A stretch of DNA of 64,000 bases from Cytophagaceae bacterium (GTDB lineage: Bacteria > Bacteroidota > Bacteroidia > Flavobacteriales > Flavobacteriaceae), in NCBI GenBank assembly GCA_002710685.1, contig PALD01000029.1:1-64000 (forward strand). The letters run 5' to 3'. Below are positions 25,393 through 33,098 of this stretch, one piece after another. Under the pieces are notes generated by a model, which was not told the origin of the DNA, made no database searches, and worked only from the letters and a program-made list of their open reading frames with translations. Position 1 is the first letter of the stretch. Every line of letters starts with the position of its first letter. A program made the position numbers and the translations under genes.

Positions 25393-27347
25393 AGTTTTTG
25401 TATTGAAAAATAGAATTTTGTACCCTTACCTACCTCGCTTTCCAACCATATTGTACCCTGGTACATCTCAACGATTTTCTTGACGATGGAGAGCCCCAGT
25501 CCCGTAGAGTTTTTATGGGTGCTAAGCGATTGAAAAATCTTGAATATCTTTTTATGATATACCTGGGCAATCCCCATACCATTATCCCTTACTGAAAATA
25601 CATAACGTTCACTTTCCTCAACACAGTCTATCTCGATCAACCCCTCTTCTTTATCAATGTGGTCAACAGCATTGGATATCAAATTTTGAAACAACTGCTC
25701 TATCCTGGTCTTGTCCACCTGCATGGTAGGCAGTTTATTTTTAATGACGATCTTGATATGGGTGGGCAAGAATATGGTTTCACGGATGTTATCAATCACG
25801 GTATTGATGTTCACGGGTATATCCTTTCTATTCCCCCTCTGTATGTTAGAATAATTGAGGATACCGCTAATGAGCCCATCCATTTTTTCCAGCGTGGCAT
25901 CCATATTCTTAAAGTTCTCCAGGCTTTCGCCAGAAAGTTTATCCCCATCATCCTCGCGCACCCATGAGATAAGTGCCTGCAGGCTGCGCAATGGAGATTT
26001 AAGGTCGTGAGAAACAATGTGGGCATACTCGCTGAGTTCTTGATTGCTCTTTTCAAGGTTTTCAAGCAAACGCCCTTTTTCCTTTTGCAATGCCTTGAAC
26101 TGGGTAACATCCAGAAAAATACCTATCCTGCCTTTTAAAGCACCATTAAGATCACGGTTTGCTGTCTCGCTAAAAAGGAAGGTTTTAAGCACCCCGCTCT
26201 TTGTCTTGATATCAAGTTCACGGGTTGTCAAGGCAGGGTTTGCCAAGGGGCGTTCTAGCATCTCCCTATCACAAATATCAAGTATGGTACTGTTCACCAG
26301 GTCATCATTTGCAAATTCAGTGATTTCAGAAAATGTGCTGTTTGCCCACTGTATATTATACTCCTGGTCCATCTCTACCAGCCCTAGGTTCATATCTTCT
26401 ATGATGCTGCTGTACTTTTGCTTTTGCACCTTGAGTACGTACTCAAACTTCTTTTTGATACTTATGTCCGTATAGCTCCATAAATGCCCCTTATAATCTC
26501 CGTTGATAAAAATGGGTATATAATCCCTTTCTAATATCCTGCCATCTGTCATGTGGAGCTCATCACCCAGGGCGGTCTTTTTATCATGTACCAACTGCTT
26601 TATGCGCTTTTCAAAATCTTCTGGGTCCTTAAAAAGGTGCTTAACTTGATCTGCCGTGCTGGAACAGTCCATCCCACGCAGCTTTTCCGGCTTGACCGGT
26701 ATGGAAAAAATGTCGCAAAACATCTTGTTTGTGAGCGCTATCTTACGGGTTTCATCTTCTAGCAACACACCTGCCTGGAGGTTTACGATGAGGGTCTTGA
26801 GTCTCTTTTTTGATTCTTGTAGATAGGTTTTTGCCTGTTGTTCTTCGGTTATATCCCTAAAAATACCCTGGCCCGCTATGGGATTGCCGTTATTATCTTT
26901 TATAACACCGGCATTTACTTTTACCAGCCTCCTGCCTCCCGGAATATCTATCCTGAGGACCAGGCCCTCTATCTTTCCTTTTTTTCTAAGGTGGTTGAAA
27001 GCTACAACGGTTTTGTATTTATCTTCCAGGACCACAATGGAGTTTACATATAAAGGCGCATCCTTGAGCTCTTGCCCCAGCAATTGAGAGGCAGCATCAT
27101 TCATCCTGAGCACCTTGCCATCAAAGTCAAAGACGATATAGGCATCTACCAGGTGTTTAAAAAGACCTTGCAGTTCAGAGTTTTGCTCGCCCAGTAGCTC
27201 GGTCAGGCGTTCATTTGATTTTTTGAGTTCGTTGGATAGGCTAAAGAGTTCGCTGGATTTTTCCTCAAGGATTTTTTCAGCCGCTTTGCGGGCTTTGCGC
27301 TCCCTTTCCAGGGCCCTTTTATAAACCTCAACGTCCTCTTTGATCAT
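25389..27347 (-). CDS. PAS-domain histidine kinase paired with H-NOX
   Basis: This 652-residue cytoplasmic kinase begins with a coiled coil (residues 1-60, YKRALERERKARKAAEKILEEKSSE) of the kind found in kinases encoded beside H-NOX genes. Three PAS domains follow (about 60-170, 185-300 and 312-415), then HisKA with His447 in EYAHIVSHDLKSPLR, and HATPase with N-box FQNLISNAVDH, DNGMGI and GLGLSIVKKI. It starts at the H-NOX stop (one-base overlap, TAATG) and overlaps the FIST gene by 4 bp. In studied pairs, NO-bound H-NOX inhibits its kinase. No receiver domain is fused; the operon supplies separate receivers and an HPt. Confidence 0.93.
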   Translation of the reverse strand: MIKEDVEVYKRALERERKARKAAEKILEEKSSELFSLSNELKKSNERLTELLGEQNSELQGLFKHLVDAYIVFDFDGKVLRMNDAASQLLGQELKDAPLYVNSIVVLEDKYKTVVAFNHLRKKGKIEGLVLRIDIPGGRRLVKVNAGVIKDNNGNPIAGQGIFRDITEEQQAKTYLQESKKRLKTLIVNLQAGVLLEDETRKIALTNKMFCDIFSIPVKPEKLRGMDCSSTADQVKHLFKDPEDFEKRIKQLVHDKKTALGDELHMTDGRILERDYIPIFINGDYKGHLWSYTDISIKKKFEYVLKVQKQKYSSIIEDMNLGLVEMDQEYNIQWANSTFSEITEFANDDLVNSTILDICDREMLERPLANPALTTRELDIKTKSGVLKTFLFSETANRDLNGALKGRIGIFLDVTQFKALQKEKGRLLENLEKSNQELSEYAHIVSHDLKSPLRSLQALISWVREDDGDKLSGESLENFKNMDATLEKMDGLISGILNYSNIQRGNRKDIPVNINTVIDNIRETIFLPTHIKIVIKNKLPTMQVDKTRIEQLFQNLISNAVDHIDKEEGLIEIDCVEESERYVFSVRDNGMGIAQVYHKKIFKIFQSLSTHKNSTGLGLSIVKKIVEMYQGTIWLESEVGKGTKFYFSIQKL

Positions 27348-27886
27348 TATTTTTGAGTTATGGAAAACAGGACTTCTGAACCGTCATCCTTAATCTTGTC
27401 CATGGTTATCTCACAGCCCTTGTCAAAATGCTTAAATGTTTCTTGCATAAGGCCCAAGCCAAAGCTAGCCATTTTTCGGCTAGATTTATAGATCATTCTC
27501 AAGCTCTTCTCTTTTTGCTCTATCACGATAAAGGTGGGCAGCTCGGCATCTGGATAGATCTTGCGCACCTCAACGTGTATATGGCTCTCTATAGAGGCCA
27601 GCAAGTCCAGTGGGTTGGTGTATGACAGCAATAGACCGGGGTATGAATCCTTGAGTACCTTAAAAAAATGCTGTGAGTACACTAACAATAGATCATCTAT
27701 GGAAAGTTGCGTGCGCTCACTTAAGTTAGTGAGCAGGCTTATCATCTCTGCAAAACTATATGTACCCACAGCGGTATAGACACCGTTAGACTCCAGGTTA
27801 GAGGCAGTGATGATCTCGTCAACCATCTGTAGTCCAAACTTTTCTTCAACAAGCTCTAATAACTCTGTGAATACAATACCTTTCAT
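27347..27886 (-). CDS. H-NOX haem nitric-oxide sensor
   Basis: This 179-residue protein matches bacterial stand-alone H-NOX (HNOB) from end to end: MKGIVFTELLELVEEKFG at the start, GVYTAVGTYSFAEM in the middle, the proximal haem ligand His104 in ESHIHVEVRK, and the haem-propionate YxSxR motif Tyr133-Ser135-Arg137 in IYKSSRKM. In known H-NOX proteins, nitric oxide breaks the Fe-His bond and changes partner kinase activity. Immediate coupling to the PAS kinase gene and a 4-bp overlap with the upstream receiver gene place it in a phosphorelay. The distal pocket lacks an obvious Tyr for O2 binding, which would suit NO sensing, but this needs a structure model. Confidence 0.95.
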   Translation of the reverse strand: MKGIVFTELLELVEEKFGLQMVDEIITASNLESNGVYTAVGTYSFAEMISLLTNLSERTQLSIDDLLLVYSQHFFKVLKDSYPGLLLSYTNPLDLLASIESHIHVEVRKIYPDAELPTFIVIEQKEKSLRMIYKSSRKMASFGLGLMQETFKHFDKGCEITMDKIKDDGSEVLFSITQK

Positions 27887-28296
27887 AATGGTTTATATAA
27901 TTGATTTACAGCCCAGTAATCTACTGTTTTTAAGATACGCTCAATATATTCTTCATATTTGAGCGGCTTTATGATATATCCAGCTATACCTATCTCATAG
28001 CACGTCTTCACATCATTGAGGTTGGCAGATGTGGTGAGTATTACCGTAGGTATATATTTAATGAGGGAATCGTTTTTTAAAGTCGTTAAAAATTCTATGC
28101 CGTTCATCTTGGGCATATTGAGGTCTAGGAAAATAACGTCTGGCAGCTGGCCTTCATCCTTTAACATCTCAAGTGCCTGCTCCCCATTGCCGGCCTCGAT
28201 CACATTGTGTTTTACGGGATGCTTTTTTAATGCCCTATGCAGTTTCATTACCTCGATGGCATCATCTTCAATGAGCATTATTGATAGTTCTTTCAC
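27883..28296 (-). CDS. Single-domain response regulator (receiver only)
   Basis: A receiver domain alone. I prefer the GTG at 28296 (137 residues, opening KELSIMLIEDDA); an ATG at 28341 would add an atypical leader. The acidic pair is in LIEDD, the phosphoacceptor Asp is in VIFLDLNMP, the switch Thr/Ser in LTTSA, and the conserved Lys in IIKPL. No output domain follows, so it may shuttle phosphate to the HPt or act by protein contact, as CheY-like and Rcp1-like proteins do. It is the first gene of the operon, overlapping H-NOX by 4 bp. A LytTR-like repeat lies 85 bp upstream of the GTG, suggesting autoregulation by the operon's last gene. Confidence 0.9.
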   Translation of the reverse strand: MKELSIMLIEDDAIEVMKLHRALKKHPVKHNVIEAGNGEQALEMLKDEGQLPDVIFLDLNMPKMNGIEFLTTLKNDSLIKYIPTVILTTSANLNDVKTCYEIGIAGYIIKPLKYEEYIERILKTVDYWAVNQLYKPL

Positions 28297-28380
28297 GAGT
28301 ATAGGGTTTTGATGTTTTATACAAATTTGAAATATATCCAAGTAAAAAAACCTTTTTACCGATTAAAACCACAAGAAGTG

Positions 28381-28410
28381 TAGATGGATGGTAGATAAGT
28401 GTAGGTGAAT
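28381..28410 (+). promoter_or_regulatory. LytTR-type direct repeat upstream of NO-sensing operon
   Basis: TAGATGGAT (28381-28389) and TAGGTGAAT (28402-28410), each followed by GG, are 21 bp apart start to start. They lie about 85 bp before the preferred first start codon of the operon that encodes the LytTR regulator, so autoregulation is plausible. Confidence 0.55.
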
Positions 28411-28548
28411 GGAAAAATAACCATGGTTTGGCTTTCGCCAAATACTGGACTTTTAACCTAGGTAGTACTTCTACGCTTAAGGTTCTTCGACATACCTAAA
28501 ACCTTTTGAGGTAAATATGGGCTTTACCTTATCGAGATAGCTATTTAT

Positions 28549-28731
28549 TTAATCTTTCAGCATAGCATAGATGTTCTCATAGTCAGCCTTTATAAAGATA
28601 AAACCTGCTGTTTGTGATGTTGTGATGGATTTTGCGGGAGGCGCTTTCGCGAAAGCGTTATTGCCCTTGACCAGGACATATTGCTCATGTACGCGGTTTA
28701 TGGCAGGGGAAACGGGCAAAAGGTATGGGCC
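28549..28731 (-). pseudogene. Possible 3' remnant of a lost gene
   Basis: The minus strand is open for about 60 codons with protein-like composition (for example VHEQYVLVK and AGFIFIKADYENIYAMLKD) and ends in TAA at 28549-28551. There is no start codon near its 5' end and an in-frame stop just upstream. It reads like the C-terminal end of a truncated protein. The palindrome CGCTTTCGCGAAAGCG inside it is read as AFAKA. A random open frame is an alternative. Confidence 0.3.
28642..28657. repeat. Perfect palindrome CGCTTTCGCGAAAGCG
   Basis: A 16-bp perfect palindrome. Its inner 14 bp recurs at 63497-63510 and it is related to the TTTSGCTTwAAGCSAAA copies elsewhere in the window. Confidence 0.7.
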
Positions 28732-28798
28732 TTATGAGCTATGCTAGGAAAAAACTAAAATCCTGATACTGAAATCATAGAACAATAGAAATATAGTT

Positions 28799-28836
28799 TT
28801 ATTTAAATTAAGTCTAAATAAACTTGCCTATTTAGA
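28799..28836. promoter_or_regulatory. Fur-like operator upstream of siderophore receptor
   Basis: Two overlapping AT-rich inverted repeats: TTATTTA-N9-TAAATAA (28799-28821, imperfect inside) and TCTAAATA-N8-TATTTAGA (28813-28820 and 28829-28836). They lie 50-90 bp before the ATG of a siderophore-type TonB receptor. Fur boxes are AT-rich palindromes, and this placement fits iron repression. The exact Fur consensus in this organism is not known to me. Confidence 0.5.
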
Positions 28837-28886
28837 TTCGCCATCTTTATTTTGCCACTTTATTTATAATGAGTCCAAATTAAAAT

Positions 28887-31262
28887 ATGAAACGGCTAAC
28901 CATCCTTTTACTATTGTTAAGCAATAGCATTTTTGCACAGCAATCTACCGTGACCGGTAAGGTCACTGACGATAAGAACAACTCCATCCCCTATGCAAGT
29001 GTATATTTCCCTGAACTTCTTAAGGGAACTTCAGCAGATGTTAATGGAGAGTACTTTATAGACAATGTGCCTTACGGCGAATACAAGATACAGATAAGCG
29101 CCATAGGCTTCATCAAGTGGGTACAAGACATCACCATAAATAAAAATCCGCAGGTGCTCAACATTTCCCTGAAGGGTGACAATGAGCTGGATGCCGTGGA
29201 GGTTTTTGGCAACCGTTACAAAAGGCCTGATAAAATAGAGGCCCTTACCCGCTTGCCACTAGAACCGTATGAACAGATTCAGAGTATCTCGGTAATTTCA
29301 GAAAAACTAATTGAAAATCAAGGGGCACTCACCATTTCTGAAGCTACCAAAAACGTTCCCGGGGTCTATACCTTTGCCACGTATGGCAATAAGAGAGAGA
29401 GTATGTCCTCACGGGGTTTTAGGGGGATACCCATCCTTAAGAACGGCGTTCGCGTAAATAGTGATTTCCGGGGTACGGGTATACTTACTGACATGCAGGG
29501 AGTTGACAATATCCAGGTGCTCAAGGGTGCTGCTTCAATCACACAGGGTGTTGCCACAGACATTGGTAGCCCGGGCGGAGTAATAAACATCGTCACAAAG
29601 ACGCCTAAATACACCTTTGGCGGAAATGCAAGCCTACGTGCGGGATCTTATGGCCAGGTAAGGCCCACATTTGATGTGTATGGCCCCATCAATGACCAGA
29701 AGACACTTGCCTTTAGGCTTGATGGTGCGCTGGAGCGCGCTGACAGTTACCGCAGCGGTATTTCTTCTGAGCGCTTTTACATCAACCCCTCCCTACAATG
29801 GAAGCTTGATCAAAAGACCCGCATTACCCTCGAAATGGATTATATGGATGACAGCCGCACACCAGATGTGGGTACCGTGAACCTGGGAGAGAATGATACA
29901 AACAATATTTATGACCTTCCCTATAATGTTTTCCTGGGCTATCAGGACGATAGATCAATCACTGAAAACACAACGTTCTCCGTTCGCTTTGATAGGGACA
30001 TAAATGATAAGCTTATGCTAAAAGGTGCCTTTTATCAATCCAATCTAAGTACGGATGATAAGGGAGCCAGCCTAGGCGATGTGGTTGAAGAAGACGGTGA
30101 CCCTGTCTATAACCTGCGCGAAAGGGGTTATGGGGTTTCTACCCGTAGCGATAAGAACAATGTTGTTCAACTGGACCTGGTGGGTGATGCGCTGCGTACC
30201 GGTAAGATAACGCATACCTTTCAAGTAGGTATGGACTATCGCACCACAGATTATAGCACCTTTAGCCAGTCAGCCGGCGGACTGGATTTGATTGACGTTT
30301 TCTCTTCAGAGAATAATCATGTCCTTCCCGGTGATATTGACTTTGGAGCAGCAAGGACAGGTGGTGCAGAATCACGCTCCATAGGTTTTGTTGCCCAGGA
30401 TGTTGTGGGCTGGACAAAATGGTTAAAGTCATTCCTGGGGCTTAGGTATAGTACCACCACTACCATCAATGGAGAAGAAAACACCTATAGCGATGCCTTT
30501 AATCCACTTGTGGGGGTAATTGCAAGCCCATGGAAAAATATCAACGTCTTTACCAGTTATACTAACAGTTCCTACCCCAGGACTGCTGCACGCCTGGATG
30601 AAAATGGAGACCAGCTGGGCAATGAGCGTTTTGATCAACTAGAAGCTGGGGTAAAGACCACATGGCTGGACAACCGTCTCCGCTTTAACCTTACCTATTT
30701 TAAAATCAACAACAAGAATATCAACCTTCCCGTATATGATGAGAACTGGGTAGCCACGGGTTTCTATCAAAAAGGGGGTAACGACCAGCGTCAAGGTATA
30801 GAGGTTGAGCTCACTGGCCGCATACTTGAAAACCTTGAGGTCATCACCGGCTATTCTTACATTGATGCACAATACCTGGAACACACCTCATTTGTATATG
30901 GTTCAGCACCACTCAATACGCCAAAACATACCTTTAACGCTTATGTCAACTATACCTTTACAGGAAACCTAGATGGTCTATCCCTGGGTGGTGGGGCCTA
31001 TTACACGGGAGAACGCCCCATAAACGACTGGTCAGCCGGGCCTGTAACGCATGAAGGTATCGTACCTAACCAGGAGCCTTTTTATGTAGGTGCATATACC
31101 CTGGTCAATGCCCAGGTCAATTATAAGTTTGATAAAAGCTGGGGCGTGCGCATCCTTGCTAACAACCTCTTTGACACCATAGGGTACAACGCTTACAGAA
31201 CCCGTTTTATAAATCAGACGGATCCCCGCACCTTTGCCGCCGTCCTCAACTATAGTTTCTAG
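28887..31262 (+). CDS. TonB-dependent siderophore receptor
   Basis: This 791-residue outer-membrane receptor imports ferric siderophores using TonB energy. It has a signal peptide (MKRLTILLLLLSNSIFAQQ), a carboxypeptidase-regulatory-like beta domain (about 20-105, TVTGKVTDDKNNSIPYASVYF) and a plug domain (about 120-240) with SRGFRGIPILKNGVRVNSDFRGTG and IQVLKGAASITQGVATDIGSPGGVINIVTK. A 22-strand barrel follows, ending in TFAAVLNYSF with the terminal aromatic. The plug pattern matches FhuE/FpvA-type receptors rather than SusC. It is followed by a hairpin and then a PepSY reductase-like gene, a common ferric-siderophore pairing. A Fur-like site precedes it. Confidence 0.93.
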   Translation: MKRLTILLLLLSNSIFAQQSTVTGKVTDDKNNSIPYASVYFPELLKGTSADVNGEYFIDNVPYGEYKIQISAIGFIKWVQDITINKNPQVLNISLKGDNELDAVEVFGNRYKRPDKIEALTRLPLEPYEQIQSISVISEKLIENQGALTISEATKNVPGVYTFATYGNKRESMSSRGFRGIPILKNGVRVNSDFRGTGILTDMQGVDNIQVLKGAASITQGVATDIGSPGGVINIVTKTPKYTFGGNASLRAGSYGQVRPTFDVYGPINDQKTLAFRLDGALERADSYRSGISSERFYINPSLQWKLDQKTRITLEMDYMDDSRTPDVGTVNLGENDTNNIYDLPYNVFLGYQDDRSITENTTFSVRFDRDINDKLMLKGAFYQSNLSTDDKGASLGDVVEEDGDPVYNLRERGYGVSTRSDKNNVVQLDLVGDALRTGKITHTFQVGMDYRTTDYSTFSQSAGGLDLIDVFSSENNHVLPGDIDFGAARTGGAESRSIGFVAQDVVGWTKWLKSFLGLRYSTTTTINGEENTYSDAFNPLVGVIASPWKNINVFTSYTNSSYPRTAARLDENGDQLGNERFDQLEAGVKTTWLDNRLRFNLTYFKINNKNINLPVYDENWVATGFYQKGGNDQRQGIEVELTGRILENLEVITGYSYIDAQYLEHTSFVYGSAPLNTPKHTFNAYVNYTFTGNLDGLSLGGGAYYTGERPINDWSAGPVTHEGIVPNQEPFYVGAYTLVNAQVNYKFDKSWGVRILANNLFDTIGYNAYRTRFINQTDPRTFAAVLNYSF

Positions 31263-31266
31263 ATTT

Positions 31267-31294
31267 AAAAAGGTGCGCCATATGGTGCACCTTT
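31267..31294 (+). terminator. Hairpin after siderophore receptor gene
   Basis: AAAAGGTGC and GCACCTTTT enclose CCATATGG; the whole is a near-perfect palindrome ending in T residues, 5 bp after the receptor stop. It may partly terminate or stabilise the transcript before the PepSY gene. Confidence 0.65.
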
Positions 31295-31329
31295 TAAACC
31301 TTTCTGTATTTTCACAGTCTTTAAAACAT

Positions 31330-32469
31330 ATGGCCAAGAAAAAAAAATACACCATCCGCAAGTTTATCAATGATGTCCATCTCTGGCTAGGTCTGGGAAG
31401 TGGCATCATTCTTTTTTTAGTATGCCTCAGTGGCACGTTCCTCACATTTGAAGAAGAAATTAAGGACCTCTTTGCCAAAGAGCTGGAAGTCACCCCGGGA
31501 ACCTCAAAAATGACGCTGGCAGAAATAAGCGATAGCCTTTCGGCAGAAGGAACGGTCGTGGGTATCACGGTACCCACCAAAGCCGCCGAACCCTATGAGG
31601 TACGGGTAAAAACCTCGCCAAAAGAACGCCGGGGAACCATTTATTACACAAATCCATATACGGGCGAATATCAAAAAACACAGGCCTCATCTCTTGATGG
31701 CTTCTTCATGTTCATGTTTCGCCTGCACAGGTGGTTGTTGCTTGACAGTGCCATAGGTCGCCCCATAGTAGGTGTTGCAACAATCTTCTTTTTGTTCATT
31801 TCCATAACCGGGGTGGTGCTCTGGTTTCCTAAAAAAATGAAATGGAAAAACTTTAAGCCCGGCTTCAAGGTCAAGTTTTCGGCAAACTGGAAACGCATCA
31901 ACCATGACCTGCACAACACCCTGGGCTTTTATGCCTGCATCTTTTTGGTCCTCATGACCATTACGGGCCTTTGCTGGTCCTTTGAGTGGTACCGTGAGGG
32001 GTTGAGCGATGTGCTGGGCGCCCAGGTATTTGGCAACCGTGGTGGCGGTGAACCCGTTGAACCGGTAGAAGTTGACACGTTGAACATAAAATCCATGGAC
32101 GCCATTCTTGATCTGGCTAAAGCCGAATTTGACTATGACGGTAAGATTATGATAAGCACCTCCCCAGAACCTACGGGACCTTACTCAATACGCATGTATA
32201 AAGAAGGTGCCTTCTCCCCTGTCATTGCTGACAACCTCACCATCGCTGCAGATGGACAGGTCTTGAAAAAGGAAATCTTTCGCGATAAGCCGGCCAATGA
32301 ACAATTTGCCTCATTGATAAAACCCTTCCATACAGGGCAGGTTTATGGTACGTTCTCAAAGATCATCTACTTTTTTGCATGTTTGATTGCCACCAGTCTA
32401 CCCATTACGGGCACGATTATCTGGCTCAACAAGATGAAGAAGAAAAACAAGAAAAAAAGGGTGGCCTAG
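31330..32469 (+). CDS. PepSY-associated transmembrane protein (ferric reductase-like)
   Basis: From ATG 31330 (379 residues; upstream frame rejected because it crosses the hairpin) the protein opens with KFINDVHLWLGLGSGIILFLVCLSGTFLTFEEEI, the first helix of the PepSY_TM family. Four membrane helices are visible (about 17-40, 145-180, 205-235, 335-358) with conserved His in HLWLG, RLHRWLL, NHDLHN and PFHTG, likely haem ligands. Two periplasmic PepSY domains lie between them. Such proteins beside siderophore receptors are thought to reduce ferric siderophores and free iron in the periplasm. It is 67 bp downstream of the receptor, on the same strand. Confidence 0.9.
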   Translation: MAKKKKYTIRKFINDVHLWLGLGSGIILFLVCLSGTFLTFEEEIKDLFAKELEVTPGTSKMTLAEISDSLSAEGTVVGITVPTKAAEPYEVRVKTSPKERRGTIYYTNPYTGEYQKTQASSLDGFFMFMFRLHRWLLLDSAIGRPIVGVATIFFLFISITGVVLWFPKKMKWKNFKPGFKVKFSANWKRINHDLHNTLGFYACIFLVLMTITGLCWSFEWYREGLSDVLGAQVFGNRGGGEPVEPVEVDTLNIKSMDAILDLAKAEFDYDGKIMISTSPEPTGPYSIRMYKEGAFSPVIADNLTIAADGQVLKKEIFRDKPANEQFASLIKPFHTGQVYGTFSKIIYFFACLIATSLPITGTIIWLNKMKKKNKKKRVA

Positions 32470-32903
32470 CGCAACCATCCTTTTTTTATCGCACTGCTGG
32501 AGTACCATATCAAGAACAGGCATACCAGCATTATCAATCCTGCAAAGGCTGCTACATTGGCCCCAAGGAGCTCAATATTGTCACTGATCACAAGGTTGTA
32601 CAGCGATTGTACAATAAATCCTAAAAGGGAAATGATAAAAAGGCTTTTTGCCCATTTTTTGCGCATCAAGAGCCCTATGCTTCCCAGTGTGCCGCCTATG
32701 GTTGCCACCCCAAAACCTATCATCACCCATAAAGGTATATTGCTAATGGCCTCCTGCTGGGCCTCTGGGAGCATCTCTATCATTTCTGGAGTGATCATCA
32801 TTTGAGACACAAACTGTAAAAGGCCTATGAGGTTCCATACAAGGGCAACTATGCTGATTACCCAGAAGGTAGTGGGCGGCTTTGTGGTAGAGGTCAATTC
32901 CAT
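32466..32903 (-). CDS. Four-helix membrane protein, unknown function
   Basis: This 145-residue protein has four hydrophobic helices (about 13-35, 55-80, 85-108, 115-137) and a C-terminal KKGWLR tail. It resembles small flavobacterial inner-membrane proteins without assigned function; I see no catalytic motif. Its stop overlaps the end of the convergent PepSY gene by 4 bp. It may be a lone transcription unit. Confidence 0.75.
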   Translation of the reverse strand: MELTSTTKPPTTFWVISIVALVWNLIGLLQFVSQMMITPEMIEMLPEAQQEAISNIPLWVMIGFGVATIGGTLGSIGLLMRKKWAKSLFIISLLGFIVQSLYNLVISDNIELLGANVAAFAGLIMLVCLFLIWYSSSAIKKGWLR

Positions 32904-33000
32904 AATATTTGTTTTTGATGGTTGTTCATAAAGGTTAAAAGTAATTCAAAGTAGTAAGATTTTACCTTTAAAACAAATGTGGTGGACACCTATACTTTTA

Positions 33001-33017
33001 TTTCGCTCAAAGCGAAA
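33001..33017. repeat. Dispersed palindrome copy
   Basis: TTTCGCTCAAAGCGAAA: 7-bp arms around CAA, upstream of the Gfo/Idh gene. Confidence 0.65.
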
Positions 33018-33098
33018 ACCTTACACTCCATCCATCAAACCCTGATTTTTCTCTTTAGCATTTGAGGATTGTTGTGTAACTTTCTACAAAACAACATC

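Larger units (their letters stand above)
28297..28886. other. 590-bp intergenic region between NO operon and siderophore receptor
   Basis: This divergent region holds a LytTR-type repeat (28381-28410), a partly palindromic TTTGGCTTTCGCCAAA (28427-28442), a short minus-strand open frame that looks like the remnant of a gene (28549-28731) containing the perfect palindrome CGCTTTCGCGAAAGCG (28642-28657), and a Fur-like operator (28799-28836) before the TonB receptor. No complete gene is visible. Confidence 0.7.

Noticed and set aside
33021..33036. CCATCCATC upstream of the Gfo/Idh gene as a LytTR site
   Set aside because: One half-site only; nothing similar 21 bp to either side.
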